From positions 103,745 to 167,744 of the forward strand of contig CALNHX010002790.1 of the NCBI GenBank assembly GCA_940337035.1: a stretch of 64,000 bases of DNA, read 5' to 3'. Positions 56,741 to 64,000 of this stretch are shown here, piece by piece (the stretch's first letter is position 1; every line of letters begins with the position of its first letter). The notes under the pieces are model-generated. The model saw nothing but the letters and a program-made list of their open reading frames with translations, was not told the origin of the DNA and made no database searches. Source of the stretch: Agriotes lineatus. Its lineage: Eukaryota; Arthropoda; Insecta; Coleoptera; Elateridae. The translations under genes and the position numbers were made by a program.

Positions 56741-56948
56741 CAGTCGGGGAATCAAAACAGTTTACACTTGAGTTTTCAGTGTAAGTTTTTAAAAAATCAG
56801 TAAATTTGCAAGGTACTTTAAGTGAACTGAAGTACTCTTTAAATTTTGTTACACTTAACGTAGCAAACTAAATTTATTGCAAATTTACCGATTTTTTAAA
56901 AACTTACACTGAAAAACTCAAGTGTAAACTGTTTTGATTCCCCGACTG
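56741..56948. mobile_element. Tc1/mariner-type MITE, 208 bp
   Basis: Inverted arms of about 60 bp have ends CAGTCGGGGAATCAAAACAG. TA lies on both sides (56739-56740 and 56949-56950). Confidence 0.88.
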
Positions 56949-56950
56949 TA

Positions 56951-57863
56951 CATACGTGGATATTACTGTATAGTGGTAGGTTTGGTCAAGAGGTTTTAAA
57001 ATCTAAAATAGTTTCCAAAATTTCATATTTGCTTTTGAATACTTATTGCTTAACTTTGTTTGTTTAATGTTTACTGACGAAATGTAAATATAAAACAATC
57101 ACTTTGAAAATTCTGAATTTTTTATTTCATATAGCAAATTGACTGCTCAGAGCCCTTATCAGCAATACGTCTGAATATTTAACAGCCATTATTTGGGATA
57201 ATTAGTAACTAACAATGTAATACAATTGTCGATGGCTTGTGCCAAAGCTTTCAATGTCAGGATGAAGATATTATCAACGAAATTATTCTATTTTGACAAA
57301 GCAAATTTTTTCAAGATTTTCTATGGGAGATAGAAGCATTAGTGCGAAAATCTAAGCACCACAGCGTTATGTGACAAAAACTGCACGGCTAGATACAGTC
57401 GAGATGAATGGGGTAGGATGACACGACAAGGGGTAGCTAATTAAATACAAGGTGTTGGTCGCTTCATCATCATCATCTAAACATTTGCGTCAGTAGAATG
57501 AGTTTGTCGGTTCTAGGACCTCCCCCCAAAACTTTATAGAGGGGGAGTCAAGATCAAGATTATTTCTTCCCCCCACCACTTGTTCTTGAATTCAAGACCA
57601 AGTTCAAGGACAAGGTCATTTCCTCCCCACCACTCGAATTTCAAGCCCAATCAGATGTAACCTTAGAAAGTGAAATAAAACCGGAAAGAAGAGTTGTTAA
57701 AGGTAGTCTCTACTGATATGTGTATAAAGCCAAAACTACTGTTCTGTCCGGCACAAATTAAATAATTTAAGTTCGTAGTACGCGAGTGTAGGGTTTGAAT
57801 GAAGTTCATAATTTGTGCAGTTATTGTAATAATAGGTAACAAAAACTGGGTGTAGTTCGACGA
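56951..57863. other. Intergenic DNA with a short degenerate duplication
   Basis: At about 57550-57655 two copies of a unit of about 60 bp carry CCCCACCACT then TTCAAG words. No gene is seen. Confidence 0.35.
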
Positions 57864-58315
57864 GTGGAAGTGGGCAGCGCTAATTTCAAATCAAGGAGTA
57901 ATTGCCAACTACTTTTATTGCCTCGACGGTCAGTGGCCAGTTCTGGAAATAGGAAGGAAGAGGATTGTATTCCAAGCGATCCAGACAAGGAAAATAATAA
58001 AATTGGAGAAAGTGGGCTTGTCAGAGGTTTCCTTAGGGAAAGAAAACTGTGGAGGAACTGTGGCGCTTGCAGAAACTCGTGGAAGTGCGATTCCTACAAT
58101 TAAAAACGTTGAACTTTGAGAGTCTCTATAAAGAAATAGTTAAGGGAGTAGCAAACCTTTCTGGGGACTGTTTAGCCAACGTAAGGTATGTAGTGGATCA
58201 GCTGGGGGAGAACTCTGAAAATACTGCGTGTATATTGGAAGTGCTAACATTCGCGAATTCTATGGTAAAGTGTGACGTCGAAGGGGAAGCACTTAGTCGG
58301 CAGTTGTTAGTGTAG
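57864..58315 (+). CDS. Unassigned overlapping ORFs
   Basis: ORFs at 57864-58103 and 58049-58315 overlap in different frames. Their composition (Ser/Lys-rich, then Leu/Val-rich with NLSGDCLANVRYVVDQL) looks more protein-like than the surroundings, and one frameshift would join them. I do not recognise a family. They may be a decayed gag-like or host exon fragment, or chance. Confidence 0.15.
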
Positions 58316-61300
58316 TCATGTGGATGTGTTATGCAGAGGTCGCTCGGCCAGCAGCAACAGTCTTATCGAGTGCCCTTCAACGATTAGCGAGTTTGTTAGA
58401 GGTTTTAGCGTTTGATGCGTCACATGAAGTCGTATACGGGTTAGGGCGTAGCGGGTTCAGTGACGAGTAGTTGTATAAACAGTAAAATAGTACACAAATG
58501 GTGCAGCTGCTGGTCGACTATTTTTACATGGGGCTATAAAGGAAGGCCTCCTTGTAGATTTAATGGTTAGTCTTAGCCTGGAGTGGTATATGTGTGAAGT
58601 AAAAACCTTTATTGAAAGAAGGAAAATGAAGAAGAGCGTGCGGTTTGACGACGCGAAGAATACGGTTCATTTTTAATTTTAATTGTTAATCGTTGATAAC
58701 GAGGTCAGATTGTCCCTCGAAACGTTCGATATTAATAGTTTTAATTTTTCAGAGTAGCGAAATACCCACAAAAGGAATATGAATTATATCACGCCAAAAA
58801 AGGTATTAGAGATTATTTAAAGGGTAATTTAATTAACGTAACTTATTACGAGATTTACTTTTATTTATTAGTAATTAAGAATCTCCAAGGTTGATCCGGC
58901 TATTAGCCGCCTTTGAAGGATTACTTTATGATAAAGGAACCTTAATTTTTACGCAACTATTGACCGCCGCGCCCCGCGATATAACCTGCTCACTCAAATG
59001 TCTCAGACTGGATGTCAAATCACTAGGAAGCGACGGCCTCGAAGAACACGGTCCCATCTACGAGTCCGCTACCCGTCGGAACGACGTGCTGGCACCAAAG
59101 CTTCAACTCGAATGCCAAGATCAAAAATCCAAAATCCCCGATGCACTATCACCGAAAGTAGTTCACATTCCCTCTAGTTAAATTAGTGGCGTGACTTTTC
59201 CGCAACAAGTTGGTGTCATGATTTTAAATCTTGCATAAACAAGTGAGCAGATAACACATATAAGATAAATTTATAAAGTAAAAATTAACCTGACAACAAT
59301 TTTCACCATATAAAATAATGATGGTATTCTATGGCTAAAAGCCATTTGATAAAGTTCTCTTCAATTCTTGAACGGTAATGTATTATATTAGTTGAATTGA
59401 ACATACGGGTCTATCGACTTCGATAATCTTACCTATATGTTGGAAAAAATATTAACTACGTTCAGATACTTCGGGGTTAGCAATTGTTTCTAATAAAAGG
59501 TAAAATGAAATATTTTGCGACGAGCCAACAACGTGCACGTAGATTATCTGGAAGACGGCAACTTTATCGCCAGAATAGGGTAGAATGAAAGTGAATTCTA
59601 GAGTTGGCCGACATTTGTAAATACTGTAGTTGCCGTTGCATATAATTGACTCTTTTAAATTCCAAGACAATCTGTTATTAAGCTCACTTGGGATAATTTC
59701 TGCTTATATGATGTTACTCACCTCCATTACCTTATGCAATAATTATTAAAGTAATTATTCTCAGTTTTCTCATATATTATTTTAGTTTAATATCGAAGGA
59801 AGGCACCGAATGTTTTATTTATTACAAATTCACCAAGTATTAACTATAAAAATATGCATTTAAAATATATGGATGCAATCAAATATAATGAATCAATGAG
59901 TTGTCAATGGAGTGCATAGGGTTCATTTTCTCAAAAACTGCTATAGTAGCTAGTTTTTGCAATCGAACAAAGGTTTTAGAGATACAAGATTAAAAAAACT
60001 TTATTAAATTGTCATTTTCTTCCTCTTTCTCTTATTATAGGCTGGGAGTTTGTTACCAAATGCACCATGTGTAGTTTTATGAGCCCTCTTCCGCTGCTGT
60101 TCGGGTAGGTGGCTAGCCTAACCGATTGAATTTAGAAGCAGAATGCCGTACTACAGGGGTGACTACCACTAAAAGCGTTTGTAAGGGGTCCTACAGCAAG
60201 AGATGAAACCAATGTCCGAGCTTGAGGTTCGAATTCACTACCAGCCGATTACAAGCTCAAATATTTTATCTCGCGGCTACCGCTCTCATAATTACATAAA
60301 CATGGACAAAAGAATTTTCATAGATTTCGGCTCACTTAAATTTTTTAAATGGTTTCGCAGTTACACATCAATACATGTACTACATTATTGCGGAATAAAA
60401 TCAATTTAAGACACCACAATAAGGAACTCATCAACTGAAGAACACCTAAAATACCAAAACATGTATTAATTTTAACTACACGTTGTTCGCCGTAGGTCAA
60501 ATTCAAGAATCTTTGAAACAAAGGTAGTGCAGATGTACTTGCTTGGTGACATCACGCGACCGTACAAGGCAGGTGATAACGCAATCCACAAGCTGCAATT
60601 TTTAATGGCATTTTATAGCCGTACCAGATCGCAAACTGTTAATTGAATAAAACAAGACAAAACGAAGCCTGAACTATTCACTGAAGGCGATCACTATACA
60701 TTATCTTATATAGATCATAACACTTAATTGAGAATAACAGAGCGGCACTGTTGCTTTCCCACATCAGTTCTGCCTAGCAGCCAATGACAAAAGTCACTCG
60801 TCCAAGAGGAAACGAGAGAGAATCGCAGCTTCCAACGGGCAGAGCGAGAGAGATGTTTGCGCTCCTGGCGGAAGAAGGTGTTGCAGAGAGGCAAATGTGA
60901 AGTCATTCGAAGGTGAAGTGCCTCACGAGAATACTTCAAGAGTATGTCACAATCAAGTTCCGTTTTGTTAATCCGACGTTGTTGAAAGAGTACGGCCTGT
61001 GCGACTGTGAGACCAAGCACGGGAGGTCTGACAGCAAATTCCACCACAAACCATTTTCCGAAGGGAAGATACGGGCCGTTCCTTGGCTGCCGATAACAGC
61101 GCTTAGGAGACTGCAATAAAAATGTAAAAAATCCGCTATCTCAAGGCTAGATTGAAAATCCCAGAAGTACAATAGAGCGTTAATAAGATTCCATATGAGA
61201 ACCGTCAATTAAGACTTAAAATGGTGATAATCTATATGATGTTTTCCATGTCACAATTAGAAGTATTTTCTGTTAGTGCAATACAAAATATGGTTTGCCT

Positions 61301-64000
61301 ACCCTAATGTAATAGTTTTAGTATACATTTGATGGGCAATAGGCATTATGTTCACTCTGATACTTAGACAGAGCGCGGTGAACGAATCAAATGACTGACG
61401 CGGATTCGAATGACCGAATTCAATAACTGTTGACCAATGAATGACTCGAATAGAATGTCTGAAGTTGAATGTCGTGTGCTTGCCCCTGACCGTGTTTATA
61501 TTGACTCTGTCGATTGCGTCTGTGGTTGATTTATTGGTTTCATTCGATCGGGTTGAAACTTCTTGCAAATGAAAGTGTTCACTGCCATTGTCCCGGGGTT
61601 TTGCGACTACGAGATAATTTATGACGTCTGCGCTTATCTTCCGGAGTAGTCCCGGAGTTTTCTGGACCTCGAGTGGCCGTCGGATATTGTATCAAAGAGG
61701 GTTTTACTGCCTCGACCCTCGCTAGGTAATTGTTGTCTGGCTTAAGGGAAAACCCTGTCGTTTTTGTTCGGCGCTCCAGCTGATCTGCACGAGGCATTAA
61801 TACTAAGATACGTGCGTTTCTAATTGTACACGCTGACACTGCGTCTGTGGATGTTATCCATCACTCGCGACACTCTTCGTATTGTGTTTATGACGCTTGT
61901 GACACATTCGCGCCTAGTGTGATTTCCAAGCAAGTCACCTGCTGAAAAAAGACGGACAGCACATTCATCGTAAGTTTCCTCTTCTTGGATTTATTGAGCT
62001 GAATTTTTAAGCCCTCTGCGGAAGTCTTTAGAGCTACTCCAAGTACGCCCGCTACGAAAGAAAACCTCTTCAAATGGTTGCACGGCCTACTATGGTTCCC
62101 ATTAATATAGGTTACTGGGTTACCACTACTAGGTACAAAATATAAAATAATTGAAATGTTAGTTTCCTATCGTACTTATAAGTATATCAGTATATCTCTA
62201 CCCATATCACTTATACAATTTTTGTGTACCTCTAATAATAAAAAATATAGTGGGTGAACATTTTGCTTAATGTAATTTGTCTGCAGTTATCTAGTGTGCC
62301 ATATTTTTTTTAATGGGAGGCATAATCAAATGTTTTCCTTCTCTAGGCAGCGTTAGTCATATTTAACGAACTCTCTTAACTATTTTAGATTTTGAGATCG
62401 CAATAATAGCATGTCCAATTAGTGACGTGCTGTATGCTATAATTATATTTAAAAAGGCCATCTTCCTTTTTGTCTAAAAATCGAAATTGAACACAAATTT
62501 AAATTTAAAACAAGACTATTAAGTAGCGTTTTGCCTATTAAAGCGCAAAACTTTAAATTCGAAATGTATTTTGAATTCTAGAATTATAAATATCTTTACA
62601 ACAGTTGTGAGTAAAACATATTAGCATAAGAAATATCAAGTTCTGACAAGAACGACGTCTAACAACAGGCACCACAAACGATCGCATATTAAAGTAAATT
62701 TAACAGTTTTAATTTCTAATTAATTTACAGAGAAGAATTCGTGATGCTGTGTTTTTTTATTTTAATTGTTACAAGAAAAATTGTGTACGTTTATTACCAT
62801 TCCTTTTTTCTTCTTCTGATTATCAGTCTATTAGATTGGTTTGCTACAACATCCTATTCTTCCAGAGTTGTTTGTTCATATCTAACCTTTTCATTTCACC
62901 GTAGTTGCAGCAGTTCATTTAATGTATTATTTAAGGTATGTATTGAATTCTTTGCTTTTTTTCCTCTGCATTTCTCTCTTAGGAAGCCCAGTTTTAGTAT
63001 TTTCTTGTCTATCCTCTCTCTAAATTCTTTCATTGCGTCTTTGATATGAATATTAAAAAGCGACAGCCCAACTTTATTTAACATTGTTACAAATGCTTGC
63101 TTCTTCACGAGAAGGTTCATTACGTATTGCTGCTACTTGGTTTTCATATAAAATTCTTATTATTCGGAGGTCATAATATTTTATATAAATATTTTGCAGC
63201 ACCTAGGGTTTCTCGATTACTCGAATTGTTCATATGTTACAGTCTAAACTTGTGAAAAATTAAGGATTAGTTACCCCAACTACGTTACGATGTACCGTTA
63301 CAAAGTTGTACGACTAACTTCAGTGGGAGGGAGGGTTTATTACGGTACTATTAATTAGGGCAACGACCTGTTAAGCTAAATAAAGATGTTAATTGCCTTA
63401 GACGCTACCTCTTTTTAAATCGGGAAAATACCGGAACGTCCATTGAAAGTGGAAATAGTGAACGAACCTTTCAAATTCGATTTCGGCACAACTAATTTAA
63501 AATTAAATGAATAGAACAAGGGGACCACCTACTGCGCTCAAAATAGCAGCGGTGAACAGACCACAAAACTTAAACAACGCCAGCTGAAAATATACAACGG
63601 CCGGAGTGTTGTAATTATCCATGGGAGTGAACGCTATAATATCCCCAGAGGGTGAATGAAAGACGTACATGGACAACTGGCAATTTACGACACACGGAAC
63701 TTCTTTGAGAAAGCTAGCACATGTGAGAATTCCATTTATTATCCGCACACTGCGATTTCAGAGCTTGCCAAACTCCTCGGTAGGAATTCTCGGCTGCTGT
63801 AATTTTACAAACGTCCCTCGTATGGCTTAAACCTCGGAAAACTTGACACCACTGCGGCGGAAAAGAGCACACACACAAAGGCTTCAAAAAGGCACACACA
63901 AGACACAACGGCCTAGAAGCCACAAGAAGAACCTTTTTAATAGAAACGCACTCCGGCGGCACCAACCGCCTGGGCCACCAATTCAAAAACTGCTTGTGAA
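58316..64000. other. Intergenic DNA, no gene recognised
   Basis: It contains the repeat at 58670-58780 shared with 51722-51832. ORFs at 58891-59181 (96 codons), 60724-61116 (minus), 61579-61839 (minus) and 63503-63986 (minus) have no family resemblance that I know. The moderately GC-rich segments 58950-59180 and 61560-61900 might be old repeats or exons. Confidence 0.3.

Noticed and set aside
60225..60239. B-box-like GAGGTTCGAATTCAC
   Set aside because: An isolated motif without an A-box or tRNA-like fold.
60724..61116. 130-codon minus-strand ORF
   Set aside because: No recognised motif, and plus-strand ORFs overlap it in the same region; chance cannot be excluded.
1..64000. CRISPR arrays, operons or bacterial features
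   Set aside because: The window is clearly eukaryotic: spliced genes, SINEs and LTR elements. The tandem repeats lack CRISPR spacer structure.

Overview
The window is insect nuclear DNA. Two ordinary genes have very short introns of about 50 bp, with GT-AG ends wherever a donor can be read. Nearly everything else is mobile DNA of types typical of insects: Ty3/gypsy elements, one of them with an env gene, hAT, piggyBac-like, mariner, pogo-like, 5S- and tRNA-derived SINEs, and foldback MITEs. A beetle would fit, but the order is an inference.

Region 1 (1-5.7 kb) has a small palindromic TA-flanked MITE, an AAGCTT-rich tandem repeat, and a C2H2 zinc-finger array of about 18 fingers. The array is broken by frameshifts and runs in frame into a decayed non-LTR retrotransposon ORF1.

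Region 2 (5.7-12.4 kb) is a complete-looking but defective minus-strand gypsy/errantivirus-type element. It has near-identical LTRs, a 4-bp target duplication (AGCG), a tRNA-Ser primer site, a gag-pol remnant lacking the RT core, integrase, and an env gene interrupted by an insertion.

Region 3 (13.5-18.7 kb) holds a tandem repeat with an ORF and a second minus-strand gypsy pol (RT, RNase H, integrase). This pol has one stop codon and an Asp-to-Asn change in the integrase catalytic triad. A SINE/palindromic repeat truncates it.

Region 4 (19.5-27.8 kb) is a shattered minus-strand copy of a multi-copy invertebrate gene family of unknown function. A non-coding GC-rich LTR element (20255-25157, TSD AGCT, tRNA-Lys primer site) and a hAT element (25898-27613, TSD AAGCCGGA) split it.

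Region 5 (28.5-48.6 kb) is the glyoxalase II gene (hydroxyacylglutathione hydrolase) on the plus strand. Four exons lie in 28.5-29.4 kb and the last at 48.4 kb, so intron 4 is 18,978 bp. That intron holds two nested stacks of transposons: pogo-like > hAT > MULE-like > palindromic MITE, and long foldback element > hAT > piggyBac-like > mariner. It also holds a 5S-rRNA-derived SINE, tRNA-like SINEs and a non-LTR RT remnant.

Region 6 (48.9-49.9 kb) is a convergent minus-strand gene for a coiled-coil plus HMG-box protein. Its poly(A) signal is about 180 bp from that of glyoxalase II.

Region 7 (50-64 kb) is AT-rich intergenic DNA with three TA-flanked foldback MITEs, a perfect 23-bp hairpin and a few unassigned ORFs.
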